Shown piece by piece: positions 39,460 through 48,401 of a stretch of DNA of 64,000 nt. The position numbers and the translations under genes were made by a program. The notes beneath the pieces are model-generated. The model was not told the DNA's origin. It worked only from the letters and a program-made list of their open reading frames with translations, and ran no database searches. Each line of letters begins with the position of its first letter. Position 1 is the stretch's first letter. The stretch lies in assembly GCA_963822435.1 (NCBI GenBank), contig CAWGHN010000006.1, positions 1 through 64,000 on the forward strand, read 5' to 3'. This DNA comes from JAUYQR01 sp963822435. GTDB taxonomy: Bacteria > Pseudomonadota > Alphaproteobacteria > Rhodobacterales > Rhodobacteraceae.

Positions 39460-41028
39460 TCAGTTTCCGGCCAGTCGCCGGGCAAGCAAGAACCCCGATC
39501 CCGCCCCGGTGCCAGCACCGGGCCAGACGGCGGCCCCGGTCAGGTGCAGGTTCTGGATCGGGGTAGACCCGTCGGCATGGCCGCGGGTGGGGCGGAAAAG
39601 GAAGTTCTGCGCCAGATGATGCGAGCCGCAGACCTGATCGCCGCCGACGAGGTTGGGGTTGTCTGCCTCGAGGTCCATCGGTGTAACCACCAGCTGCGCA
39701 AGGATTTTTGTTCGGGTACCCGGCGCGTAACGCTCTAGGATCGCGAGCGCACGGTCTGCGAAGGGCTCTGCCGCCTGCGCCCAGTCGGTCACGGTGATCG
39801 TGCTGGCTGCGTCGCCCTTGATCGTTCCGGGCGCCATGCGGACCTGTAGCCAGAGGATGTGTTTGCCGTCCGGGGCGCGGGTCGGGTCGATGGCTGTGGG
39901 TTGGCCGACGACGAGGATCGGTTCATCCGGCAAAAGCCCGGCTTGCGCCTGCGCGTAGGTGCGGGCCATCTGGTTGAGGCTGGGGGCGAGATGGACGTAA
40001 GCGAACTGCTTCAGATCGTCGCCCGCAGCCCAATCGGGCAGGCTGTCCATCGCGAGGTGGATCATCATCGTGCCCGGAGCATGGGTGAAACTGGTCATGG
40101 CACGATCAAAGGCGGGCGCGGTCGGGCCGGTGAGAGCGGTCAGCGCGCCGGGCGCGGTGCCTGCAATGACCGCGCGGGTGGCCGTAATTTCGCGCCCATC
40201 GGCGAGGCGTATGCCGTGGGCTTTGCCATCGCGGTGCAGGATATCAGTGACCTTTGCGTTGCAGGTGATCGTGGCGCCGCGCACTGCAAGGGCGGCCGTC
40301 AGGGCGCGGGTTACGGTATTGGCCCCGCCTTGGCCGAGGACCATTCCGAACGCCTGCCCGGCCATGCCTTCGAGGTAAGGAAAGAGCCCACCCCCCGCGA
40401 TATCCGGTGCAAAATCAAGGTGCATTCCCCATGCGCCGAGCAGCGCTTGCAGGGGTTCGGCTTCGAAAGTCTGGGTTAACCATTGCCGGGGCGAGAGGGT
40501 CAGGAAGCGGGCGAGGTCCAATGTCCCGGCAACGCCACGTTTCCGCAGTGTTTTGAACATGAAATATGCAAGCGCACGTAAATTCATCGGGCTGCCCAAA
40601 AGCCCGAAGATCGTCTCGGCCTCACCCGGAAACGCACTGACGAGGGCCTTCCATGTTTCTGCATCGCGGGCGGAGAAGGCGGCGATGCGGGCGGTGGTGG
40701 CCGCAAGGTCTGTGGAGACGCCCAGCCAGCGGCCATCCGGGAACGCCGAGGCGAAGGGGTTCGCAACAGGTGCGAAGGCAAGGCCGTGGCGCACAAGTTC
40801 CGGCCCGTAGACCTTGAAAAACGGACTTCCGGCGAACAGCGACAGGTTCATCGCGGCCCAGTCGTGCCGGAAACCGGGCAGGGTATATTCGCCCGTCTTG
40901 ATTGCGCCGCCCGGTTCTGACGCCTGTTCAAAGATGCCGACGCGCCAGCCCTTTGCCGCCAGATGCAAACCGCAGGCAAGGGCGTTATGCCCCGCCCCGA
41001 TCAGGATTGCATCGAAGGTGTCCGACAT
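39460..41028 (-). CDS. CrtI-like FAD-dependent oxidoreductase, copy 1
   Basis: A 522-aa flavoprotein of the phytoene-desaturase-related type. The N-terminal FAD dinucleotide motif is LIGAGHNALACGLHLAAKG, with EPGGAIKT next and a C-terminal second FAD segment HLTGAAVWPGAGTGAGSG. It is a clear paralogue of the protein at 42022: both carry VGQP(T/S)A(I/L)DPTR and WLQ(V/I)...IKGDA. First gene of the operon with the ABC transporter. Start 41028 gives the normal family N-terminus. Substrate unknown; carotenoid genes are not nearby, so pigment synthesis is not suggested. Confidence 0.8.
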   Translation of the reverse strand: MSDTFDAILIGAGHNALACGLHLAAKGWRVGIFEQASEPGGAIKTGEYTLPGFRHDWAAMNLSLFAGSPFFKVYGPELVRHGLAFAPVANPFASAFPDGRWLGVSTDLAATTARIAAFSARDAETWKALVSAFPGEAETIFGLLGSPMNLRALAYFMFKTLRKRGVAGTLDLARFLTLSPRQWLTQTFEAEPLQALLGAWGMHLDFAPDIAGGGLFPYLEGMAGQAFGMVLGQGGANTVTRALTAALAVRGATITCNAKVTDILHRDGKAHGIRLADGREITATRAVIAGTAPGALTALTGPTAPAFDRAMTSFTHAPGTMMIHLAMDSLPDWAAGDDLKQFAYVHLAPSLNQMARTYAQAQAGLLPDEPILVVGQPTAIDPTRAPDGKHILWLQVRMAPGTIKGDAASTITVTDWAQAAEPFADRALAILERYAPGTRTKILAQLVVTPMDLEADNPNLVGGDQVCGSHHLAQNFLFRPTRGHADGSTPIQNLHLTGAAVWPGAGTGAGSGFLLARRLAGN

Positions 41029-41116
41029 TCCGCGCCCCGCTTGACGCGAGGATATTTGCAAACGCATCTAATTCTGTCTAGCATGATTCGACGGAAGGCG
41101 ACGGAATTGCCTTGGG

Positions 41117-41134
41117 TTTGCACCGGTCTGCAAA
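41117..41134. promoter_or_regulatory. palindromic operator candidate
   Basis: TTTGCA, six bases, TGCAAA in the 200-base space between two divergent operons. The MarR regulator encoded at 43575 is the obvious candidate to bind it. Confidence 0.45.
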
Positions 41135-41165
41135 GCGTCTGGCAAGCGTCTGGCAAGCGTATGGC
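41133..41165 (+). repeat. three 11-bp direct repeats
   Basis: AAGCGTCTGGC, AAGCGTCTGGC, AAGCGTATGGC stand head to tail. The 11-base period is one helical turn, so a regulator could bind the same face three times. They begin within the palindrome at 41117-41134 and end 64 bases before the start at 41229. Confidence 0.6.
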
Positions 41166-41228
41166 ATCCGGCCCGACAAGACACGCACAAAACGGCCCCG
41201 AACGGCTGCAACATAAAGGGAGAGTGAC

Positions 41229-42020
41229 ATGACTTCGGCAACGGTTTTGGCGGACTTCGCCGGGATGCTGGCCTCGGGCGGCATCGAGGTGGTGGATTGC
41301 ACGGGCGTGCTTGGCCCGGAAACGCCGCTTCTGAAGCTGCCGCCGGATTTCGCCAAGGACACCCCGCCGATCAAGATTCACCGGATCAGCGAGTATGACA
41401 AGGACGGTCCGTTCTGGGCGTGGAACTGGCTGGAGCTGGGCGAACATTCCGGCACGCATTTCGACGCGCCACACCACTGGATCACCGGCAAGGATTACGC
41501 CGACGGCTACACCGACACACTGCCGGTGCAGCGGCTGGTGGCGCCAGTCAATGTTCTGGACTTTTCGGCCGAGTGCAATGCGAACCCCGATTTCCTGCTG
41601 ACCATCGACCATGTCAAGGCGTGGGAAGCCAAGCACGGCGCGATCAATGCGGGCGAGTGGGTCGTGCTGCGGTCGGACTGGGACGCGCGGGCGCATGACG
41701 AGGCGCTGTTTCTGAACGCCAACGAGACCGGGCCGCACACGCCGGGGCCGACCGCCGAGGTGATCGAGTATCTTTTGGCCAAGGGCATCGTCGGCTGGGG
41801 CAGCCAGTGCATCGGCACGGATGCGGGGCAGGCAGGTGGCATGACACCGCCGTTCCCGGCGCACAACCTGTTGCACAAGCACAACCGCTATGGGCTGGCG
41901 AGCCTGGCCAACCTGTCAAAGCTGCCGCCGAAGGGCGCGATCCTGATTGCGGCACCGTTGAAGATCAAGAACGGCACCGGGTCGCCGATCCGCGCGCTGG
42001 CCCTTGTGCCGCGGGGCTGA
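41229..42020 (+). CDS. cyclase-family hydrolase (kynurenine formamidase-like)
   Basis: A 263-aa metal-dependent hydrolase of the cyclase family (PF04199). The signature HSGTHFDAPHHW is at about residue 74 and supplies the metal-binding His and Asp residues; WGSQCIGTDAG and FPAHNLLHKHN follow. Related enzymes include kynurenine formamidase (KynB) and isatin hydrolase, both in tryptophan/indole metabolism. First gene of a five-gene operon with an indolepyruvate oxidoreductase, which favours an indole-type substrate. The exact reaction is not proven. AAGGGAG lies ahead of the ATG. Confidence 0.8.
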   Translation: MTSATVLADFAGMLASGGIEVVDCTGVLGPETPLLKLPPDFAKDTPPIKIHRISEYDKDGPFWAWNWLELGEHSGTHFDAPHHWITGKDYADGYTDTLPVQRLVAPVNVLDFSAECNANPDFLLTIDHVKAWEAKHGAINAGEWVVLRSDWDARAHDEALFLNANETGPHTPGPTAEVIEYLLAKGIVGWGSQCIGTDAGQAGGMTPPFPAHNLLHKHNRYGLASLANLSKLPPKGAILIAAPLKIKNGTGSPIRALALVPRG

Positions 42021-42021
42021 G

Positions 42022-43578
42022 GTGGCAGCCGATCACATCATCATCGGGTCCGGGATCAACGGCCTGGTTGCCGCAGCGCTTCTGGCGCTGAAGGGCGACC
42101 GGGTAACGGTTCTGGAACGTGAGGAAGTGATCGGCGGCTGTTTGCGGACGGAGGAGCTGCATCCGGGGTTTGCCCATGACGTGATGGCGGCGACCTGGGT
42201 GTTGTTCATGACCTCGCCTGCCGGGGCGGCGCTGGGCCCGCATCTGGCGCGGCACGGGTTTGAGTATTGCCACACGCCGCACCCGACCGCCGTGTTGCGG
42301 CCGGGCGGCGAGGCGGTGGTGCTGACGATGGATAGGGCGCGGAATGTAAGCGCGCTCAATGCCTTGGCGGCAGGGGATGGCGACAGGTTCGCGGCGGATG
42401 TGGGGGCGGTGGCGGCCGATGCGCCGTTCCTGTTCGCGCTGCTTGGCGGTTCACTGTGGTCTTGGCCAACGGCGAAGCTGATGTTCGGGCAGGTGCGGAA
42501 GCGGGGCTTGCGCGGGGTGGCGGCGTGGTTTGGCCGGGCACTTGATCCCGCGCGGGGCTGGCTGGAGGCGACGTATCAAAGTGCCGGCGCGCAGGCGCTT
42601 CTGGCGCCGTGGGTGCTGCACACCGGGCTGACGCCGGAAAGCACCTACTCGGGGCAGATGGGGCGGGTCATCGCCTTTGCGCTGGAGGCGGCGGGCGCGC
42701 CGATCGTCAAGGGCGGATCGGGGGCCGCGGCGCAGGCATTCCGGCGGCTGATCGAGGCGAAGGGTGGCAGGCTTGTCACCGGAGCGGACGTTGAGCGAAT
42801 TAACGTTCACAATGGGCGTGTGGCGGGTGTGACTTTGGCGGACGGTGAGGTGATTGCAGCGCCGTCCGTGTTGGCATCGGTCGCGCCGGGGCAGTTATAT
42901 GAACGGCTGCTCGAAAACGTGAACCTGCCAGAGGACAAGGCCGCCGCCAAGGTGTTCCGGCATGGGCGGGGGAATTTCCAGCTGCACTACGCGCTGGATG
43001 CAGTGCCCGAGTGGCTGGCGCCGGGGCTGGGACAGGTGGCGCTGGTTCATCTGGCGGATGGCATTGATTCCGTGTCTAAATCTTCGAACGAGGCGGAGCG
43101 TGGGATGCTGCCGGCGACGCCGACGATCTGCGTGGGCCAGCCCTCGGCACTGGACCCGACGCGCTGCCCGGAAGGGAAGGCGGTGCTGTGGTTGCAGATC
43201 CCCGATGCGCCACGCGTGATCAAGGGCGATGCGGCGGGCGAAATCGAGGGCGCGGATTGGGATGCGGTGCGCGAGGCTTTTGCCGACCGGATCGAACGCA
43301 TATTGGCGCGTCATATCAAGGGGTTCGACAAGCTGGTGCTGGCGCGGAAGGCCTATTCCCCCAAGGATCTGGAGCGGATGAACGTCAACCTTGTGGGCGG
43401 CGATCCCTACGGTGGGGCGTGCGGCATCGACCAGTTTTTCATCTGGCGGCCGTTTGCGCACAGCACCAATGGCGACACGGCGGTCCGAGGGCTGATGCAC
43501 ATCGGCGCGTCGACCCATCCGGGCCCGGGCTTGGGTGGCGGATCGGGGTTCAACGCGGCAAAGAGGTTGGGGGCATGA
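42022..43578 (+). CDS. CrtI-like FAD-dependent oxidoreductase, copy 2
   Basis: A 518-aa flavoprotein, paralogue of the one at 39460. FAD motif IIGSGINGLVAAALLALKG, then EVIGGCLRTEE; C-terminal GLMHIGASTHPGPGLGGGSG. The start is taken as GTG 42022, one base after the cyclase stop; a TTG at 42004 overlaps the cyclase and seems less likely. The presence of one copy in each divergent operon suggests two related oxidation steps. Confidence 0.8.
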   Translation: MAADHIIIGSGINGLVAAALLALKGDRVTVLEREEVIGGCLRTEELHPGFAHDVMAATWVLFMTSPAGAALGPHLARHGFEYCHTPHPTAVLRPGGEAVVLTMDRARNVSALNALAAGDGDRFAADVGAVAADAPFLFALLGGSLWSWPTAKLMFGQVRKRGLRGVAAWFGRALDPARGWLEATYQSAGAQALLAPWVLHTGLTPESTYSGQMGRVIAFALEAAGAPIVKGGSGAAAQAFRRLIEAKGGRLVTGADVERINVHNGRVAGVTLADGEVIAAPSVLASVAPGQLYERLLENVNLPEDKAAAKVFRHGRGNFQLHYALDAVPEWLAPGLGQVALVHLADGIDSVSKSSNEAERGMLPATPTICVGQPSALDPTRCPEGKAVLWLQIPDAPRVIKGDAAGEIEGADWDAVREAFADRIERILARHIKGFDKLVLARKAYSPKDLERMNVNLVGGDPYGGACGIDQFFIWRPFAHSTNGDTAVRGLMHIGASTHPGPGLGGGSGFNAAKRLGA

Positions 43579-44048
43579 ACGACGAAACCCCCATACCATC
43601 GCTGCGGCTGGGCGAGATCGGGCTGTGGAATTATCCGCCCTATCTGATGAACCGGATCATGGGGCGGTATAACGCCAGCCTGCGGGAAGAAATGGCGGGC
43701 TTGGGGCTTTCCACGCCGAAGATGCGGGCGCTGGCGGTGCTGTCGGTGGTGGAGACGCCGCTGATCCGGGAATTGGCGGTCTATACGGTGACGGACCCTT
43801 CGACGCTGAGCCGGGCGCTCGATCAGTTGCAGGCCGAAGGGCTGATCCGGCGCGAAGCGGATGCGACCGACAGCCGCGCGGTGCGGGTGGTCATCACCGA
43901 AGCGGGGCGCGCCGCGTTCGACGCGCTTTGGCCGCAGATGGCGCAGGCCAACGCGCGGATGTTTCGCGGCATACCCGAAGATGAGCGGCGGGCCTTTGTG
44001 GGCACGCTGCAGAAGATGCTGACGAACATCAGAAAGCATGAGATCTGA
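43575..44048 (+). CDS. MarR-family regulator
   Basis: A 157-aa winged-helix regulator: MRALAVLSVVETPLIRELAV, VTDPSTLSRALDQLQAEGLI (recognition helix) and wing READATDSRAVRVVITEAGR. ATGA overlap with copy 2 oxidoreductase. Probably controls both divergent operons through the dyad and repeats at 41117-41165. Confidence 0.88.
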   Translation: MNDETPIPSLRLGEIGLWNYPPYLMNRIMGRYNASLREEMAGLGLSTPKMRALAVLSVVETPLIRELAVYTVTDPSTLSRALDQLQAEGLIRREADATDSRAVRVVITEAGRAAFDALWPQMAQANARMFRGIPEDERRAFVGTLQKMLTNIRKHEI

Positions 44049-44049
44049 C

Positions 44050-46188
44050 ATGGCAGAACGCAGCTTCAAGGCCGAAGTTCAGGACCTGCGCAAGGGCGTG
44101 GGCGATACCTTCACCGGCGAGGGTATCCTTGCGATCACCAAGGCGCTTCTGGAAAACGGCGTCGGCTATGTCGGCGGCTATCAGGGCGCGCCGATCAGCC
44201 ATCTGATGGATGTGCTGGCCGATGCCGAGGAATTGCTGGGTGAGCTTGGTGTGCGGTTCGAGGCCAACGCCAACGAGGCGGCGGCGGCGGCGATGCTGGC
44301 GGCAAGCGTGCATTATCCGATTCGGGGGGCGGTGACGTTCAAGGGGCCGGTGGGGGTGAACGTGGCCTCGGACGCGCTGGCGAACCTTTCGTCTTCGGGG
44401 GTGACGGGCGGTGCCCTGGTGATCCTTGGCGAGGATTACGGCGAGGGGTCTTCGATCATGCAGGAACGGAGCCACGCCTTTGCGATGAAGTCGCAGTTCT
44501 GGCTGCTCGATCCCCGCCCGAACCTGCCGTCGATCGTGAAGGCGGTGGGGGATGGGTTTGCCTTGAGCGAGGCGTCGAACAGCCCGGTGATGCTGACGAT
44601 GCGGATTCGGTCCTGCCATGTGACGGGGACGTTCGAGACGAAAGACAACCAGCGCCCGCCGCTGTCGGTGAAGGAGGCGCTGAGCCATCCGCGCAGCGAT
44701 TTCAACCGGGTCGTGCTGCCGCCGATGTCTTATGTGCATGAGCAGGACAAGGTGAAGAACCGCTGGCCGGCGGCGGAGAGGTTCATCATCGAGCACAAGC
44801 TGAACGAGGTGTTCGGGGGGGACGGCTCGGTCGGGATCGTCTGTCAGGGCGGCATGTACAACGGTGTCATCCGTGCATTGCAGCGGCTGGGGCTGGCGGA
44901 CATCTATGGCGAAACGCAGGTGCCGATCTATTGCCTGAACGTGACCTATCCCTTGATTTCCAGCGAGTTTCTGGCGTTCACGCAAAACAAGCATTCGGTG
45001 CTGGTGATCGAGGAAGGCCAGCCGGAGTTCATTGAGACCCAGCTTGGGTCGTTTTTGTACCGCGCGGGCAGCCATGTGCGGCTGTATGGCAAGGGCATGT
45101 TCCCGATGGCCGGGGAATACACCGGGCAGGTGATGCTGGACGGGATCAGCGCCTTCCTCAAATCGGCGGCACCCGACCTGTTGCCCGCGACCGTGCGCGC
45201 GCCGAACATGGACCGGCCTGCCATTCCGGATCTGTCGAAGACCGTGCCGATCCGCCCGCCCGGGTTCTGCACCGGCTGCCCGGAGCGGCCGATCTTTGCC
45301 GCGATGAAGCTGGTCGAGAAGGAATTGGGCAAGCACCAGATCGCCGCCGATATCGGCTGCCATCTGTTCGGGTCGCTGCCACCGTTCGAAATCGGTGGCG
45401 CGACGATGGGCTATGGCCTTGGTCCGGCGGCCAACGGCGCGTTCGATGGCGGGGGCGAGAAACGGCCGATTGCGATCATCGGGGATGGGGGGTTCTGGCA
45501 CAACGGGCTGAACTCTTCGATCACCAACATGGTGTTCAACAAGTCGGACGGCGTGGTGATGGTGGTGGACAACTTCTATTCCGCCGCAACGGGTGGGCAG
45601 GACGTGATGTCGAGCCGTGCCGACAACGCGACGAAGGCGACGCAGAACCCGATATCGAAGGCGCTGAAAGGCGTGGGGGTGGAGTGGGTGCGGCAGATCG
45701 ACCACACCTATGACGTGAAGAAGATGCGCGACACCCTGCGCGAGGCCCTGACAACCGATGCCAAGGGGCCGAAGGTGATCGTGGCCTCCAGCGAGTGCAT
45801 GTTGAACAAGCAGCGGCGGGAAAAGCCGTTGAAGGCGGCGGCGATCAAGGAAGGTCGGCGGGTCGAGGCGCCGCGCTTTGGAGTTGATGAGGAGGTCTGC
45901 ACCGGGGATCACGCCTGCATCCGCCTGTCGGGCTGCCCGTCGCTGTCGTTGAAGCGGTTGGACGATCCGCTCAGGGATGATCCGGTGGCGTCGATCGACC
46001 AATCCTGCGTCGGCTGCGGCAACTGTGGCGAGGTGGCGGATGCGGCCGTTCTTTGCCCCAGCTTCTACCGGGCGGATGTGGTGCATAACCCGTCGCCGAT
46101 GGAGGCGCGGCTGGCGCGGTGGCGGGCACGGGTGATCGGCTGGTTGCAGGCGCGCCGCAGTGCCGGGCGGTTGGAGTTCACGGCATGA
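44050..46188 (+). CDS. iorA: indolepyruvate:ferredoxin oxidoreductase alpha-like subunit
   Basis: A 712-aa thiamine-diphosphate enzyme subunit. The N-terminal pyrimidine-binding part has GYVGGYQGAPISHLMDVL; the ThDP/Mg motif is IGDGGFWHNGLNSS with N at the usual spacing. The C-terminus carries ferredoxin-type cysteines (CVGCGNCGEVADAAVLCPSF) preceded by a second group CTGDHACIRLSGCP. These enzymes oxidatively decarboxylate arylpyruvates to acyl-CoA with ferredoxin. The long form seen here, in aerobic alphaproteobacteria, may use another acceptor. Start 44050 follows the MarR stop by one base. Confidence 0.85.
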   Translation: MAERSFKAEVQDLRKGVGDTFTGEGILAITKALLENGVGYVGGYQGAPISHLMDVLADAEELLGELGVRFEANANEAAAAAMLAASVHYPIRGAVTFKGPVGVNVASDALANLSSSGVTGGALVILGEDYGEGSSIMQERSHAFAMKSQFWLLDPRPNLPSIVKAVGDGFALSEASNSPVMLTMRIRSCHVTGTFETKDNQRPPLSVKEALSHPRSDFNRVVLPPMSYVHEQDKVKNRWPAAERFIIEHKLNEVFGGDGSVGIVCQGGMYNGVIRALQRLGLADIYGETQVPIYCLNVTYPLISSEFLAFTQNKHSVLVIEEGQPEFIETQLGSFLYRAGSHVRLYGKGMFPMAGEYTGQVMLDGISAFLKSAAPDLLPATVRAPNMDRPAIPDLSKTVPIRPPGFCTGCPERPIFAAMKLVEKELGKHQIAADIGCHLFGSLPPFEIGGATMGYGLGPAANGAFDGGGEKRPIAIIGDGGFWHNGLNSSITNMVFNKSDGVVMVVDNFYSAATGGQDVMSSRADNATKATQNPISKALKGVGVEWVRQIDHTYDVKKMRDTLREALTTDAKGPKVIVASSECMLNKQRREKPLKAAAIKEGRRVEAPRFGVDEEVCTGDHACIRLSGCPSLSLKRLDDPLRDDPVASIDQSCVGCGNCGEVADAAVLCPSFYRADVVHNPSPMEARLARWRARVIGWLQARRSAGRLEFTA

Positions 46189-47711
46189 CGCTGCAATCGC
46201 CGATGCTGCCGGTGCCTGCCGGGACGGATGGGATGATCAAGCTCGCGGTGTTGGCGGTGGGTGGTCAGGGCGGCGGCGTGCTGACCGGCTGGATCGAGAC
46301 TCTGGCGCGGGCAAATGGCTATGTCTGCCAGGCGACGTCCGTGGCGGGGGTGGCGCAGCGGACGGGGGCCACGGTCTATTACGTGGAGATGGCACCTGCG
46401 ACGGGGCGGGTGCCGGTGTTCAGCCTGATGCCGGCGGCGGGTGATGTGGACGTGATGATCACCGCCGAGATGATGGAGGCGGGGCGGTCGATCATTCGCG
46501 GCTTCGTGACGCCGGACCGCACGGTGCTGATCACCTCGACCCACCGGGCGCTGGCGGTGAGCGAGAAGACGGTGCCGGGGGATGGCATCGCGTCGAGCGA
46601 GGAGGTGATTGCGGCGGCGGAGGTGGCGGCGCAGCGGTTCATCGCGGCGGATTTCGATGCGGTGGCGGTGAAGACCGGGTCGGTGATTTCGGCGACGCTC
46701 TTTGGGGCGCTGGCGGCTTCGGGGGCGCTGCCGTTTGCGCGCGAGGCGTTTGAGGCGGCGATCCGGGCGGGGGGCAAAGGCGTGGACGCCTCGGTCCGGG
46801 CGTTTGGCGCGGGGTATGAGGCGGCGCTGGCGGAGGTGCCGGAGGCGGCGGTGCCGGTGGCGAAGGGCGCTTCGGTGGCGGGCCCGGCGCGGAAGCTGGC
46901 GGAGTGGGAGCGGCTGGTGGCGCGGGTGGAAGCCCTGCCTGCGGCGGTGGCGGAACTGGCCGCGCCGGGGTTGCGCAAGGTGGTGGACTTTCAGGATCTG
47001 GCTTACGGGGCGGAGTATCTGGGGCGGATCGAGGGGCTGGTGGCGCGGGATGCTGCCCCCTTCGAAGTCGCGCGCGAGGCGGCGAAGTATGTCGCCAACG
47101 CGATGGCCTATGACGACGTGATCCGGGTCGCGGACCTGAAAACGCGGGGGCGGCGGTTCGAGCGGATCCGGGGCGAGATGGGGGTACGCGAGGCGCAGGT
47201 GATGCAGCTGACCGAGTTCTTCCACCCGCGGGCGGAGGAGATCGCGGGGCTGATGCCGGCAGGTCTGGGCGCGCGGGTGCAGGCGAGCCCGGTGTGGATG
47301 GCGCGGCTGGAGCGGTGGTTCAGCAAGGGGCGGCGTTTGCGGACGGACAGTCTGGCGGCTTACCTGACCTTGTATGCGATCGGGGGGCTGCGGGGGTGGC
47401 GGCGGCGGACGCTGCGGCACGCGCAGGAGGTGGCACATCTGGAGGGGTGGCTTGCCGTGGCGCTGGGCTATCTGGAGAGCGACCGGGCACTGGCGGTGGA
47501 GGTGGTGCGCTGTCGGCGGCTGGTGAAGGGCTATTCGGACACCCATGCGCGGGGGCTGTCGAAGTTTGACCGGGTGCTGGCGGGGATTGCCCTCGTGGCC
47601 GGGCGGGACGATGCGGCGGCTTGGGCCGCGCGGTTGCGGGAGGCGGCGTTGAAGGATGAAGAGGGCAAGGCGCTGGAGGGCGCGCTGGCGACGATCCGGA
47701 GTTTTGTCTGA
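46185..47711 (+). CDS. indolepyruvate oxidoreductase beta-like subunit with DUF6537-type tail
   Basis: A 508-aa partner of the alpha subunit. The N-terminal gamma/beta domain of 2-oxoacid oxidoreductases is shown by AVGGQGGGVLTGWIETLARA and VAGVAQRTGATVYYVEM. Instead of ending at about 200 residues, the protein continues with about 300 residues of a helical extension (YLTLYAIGGLRGWRRRTLRH, LVKGYSDTHARGLSKFDRVL), matching the long aerobic version of this subunit. ATGA overlap with the alpha gene. Confidence 0.82.
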   Translation: MTLQSPMLPVPAGTDGMIKLAVLAVGGQGGGVLTGWIETLARANGYVCQATSVAGVAQRTGATVYYVEMAPATGRVPVFSLMPAAGDVDVMITAEMMEAGRSIIRGFVTPDRTVLITSTHRALAVSEKTVPGDGIASSEEVIAAAEVAAQRFIAADFDAVAVKTGSVISATLFGALAASGALPFAREAFEAAIRAGGKGVDASVRAFGAGYEAALAEVPEAAVPVAKGASVAGPARKLAEWERLVARVEALPAAVAELAAPGLRKVVDFQDLAYGAEYLGRIEGLVARDAAPFEVAREAAKYVANAMAYDDVIRVADLKTRGRRFERIRGEMGVREAQVMQLTEFFHPRAEEIAGLMPAGLGARVQASPVWMARLERWFSKGRRLRTDSLAAYLTLYAIGGLRGWRRRTLRHAQEVAHLEGWLAVALGYLESDRALAVEVVRCRRLVKGYSDTHARGLSKFDRVLAGIALVAGRDDAAAWAARLREAALKDEEGKALEGALATIRSFV

Positions 47712-47815
47712 TGTCCCACAGTGGGACAGTGGTCGAGATAGAGTGATTTCAAGGGGTTGGTAAGGCACTTAACCGTTTGTTAAGGGTTGGAACGTGGCTC
47801 GCGCCCCCCACCCTC

Positions 47816-47840
47816 TCCCTCCCCCACGAGGGGGGAGGGA
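47816..47840 (+). terminator. terminator after the oxidoreductase operon
   Basis: TCCCTCCCCC, loop ACGAG, GGGGGAGGGA is a 10-pair stem; six bases later comes CTTTTTGG. It lies between convergent genes and may serve both. Confidence 0.6.
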
Positions 47841-47885
47841 CGCGCCTTTTTGGTTGGGTGCGGCCCGTGTCGGACGCCGGGCCGT

Positions 47886-48392
47886 TCAGGCGGTAAGGCT
47901 GCGGTAGGCGCCGTTCCAGTAGATCAGGGCGCCGGCGTCCGGTGTCTTGCGGATCGCCTGAACCCGGCCGATCAGGATGGTGTGGGTGGCGCGGTCGATC
48001 ATTTCCTCGACCGTGCAGTCGAAGGCGGTGGGCGCGCCTTTCAGAAGGCGCGCGCCGGTGACGGCGGTTTCCCATTCGGCGCCTTCGTAGCGGGCCGCGC
48101 CCTTGATCCCGCCAAAGCCGGAGAAGCGTTCGGCGACGGGCTGATGCGCGGCACCGAGCGAGGACCATCCGAAGCGCCCCTCGTCCCGCAGGATCGGGAT
48201 CGAGGAGGAGGTGAGGTTGACGCAGGCCAAGAGGAGCGGCGGTTCGGCGGACAGCGAGATCGCCGACGTCACGACGAGGCCGGAGGAGGCGTCACCGCTG
48301 CCCACGGTGATGACGCTGACGTTGCCGACAAAGGCGCGCATCGCATCGCGGAATTCCTTGGCGGGCAGGTCGGTGGGCAAACGGTTCGGCAT
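47886..48392 (-). CDS. flavin reductase-family protein
   Basis: A 168-aa FMN-binding split-barrel protein: FRDAMRAFVGNVSVITVGSG, VVTSAISLSAEPPLLLACVN and HTILIGRVQAI. This family supplies reduced flavin to two-component monooxygenases. It lies nine bases after the LLM monooxygenase gene on the same strand, so the two form a likely oxygenase system. Confidence 0.88.
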   Translation of the reverse strand: MPNRLPTDLPAKEFRDAMRAFVGNVSVITVGSGDASSGLVVTSAISLSAEPPLLLACVNLTSSSIPILRDEGRFGWSSLGAAHQPVAERFSGFGGIKGAARYEGAEWETAVTGARLLKGAPTAFDCTVEEMIDRATHTILIGRVQAIRKTPDAGALIYWNGAYRSLTA

Positions 48393-48401
48393 GGTCGCTC
48401 C

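Noticed and set aside
39460..43578. Carotenoid biosynthesis, suggested by CrtI-like proteins.
   Set aside because: No crtB, crtE or other pigment genes are near, and both proteins belong to the broad phytoene-dehydrogenase-related group used on other substrates.
44029..47768. Long open frames on the minus strand opposite the oxidoreductase genes (685 and 567 codons).
   Set aside because: They are rich in Arg, His and Pro with no recognisable domain, and lie exactly antisense to well-supported genes; high third-position GC keeps the opposite frame open.
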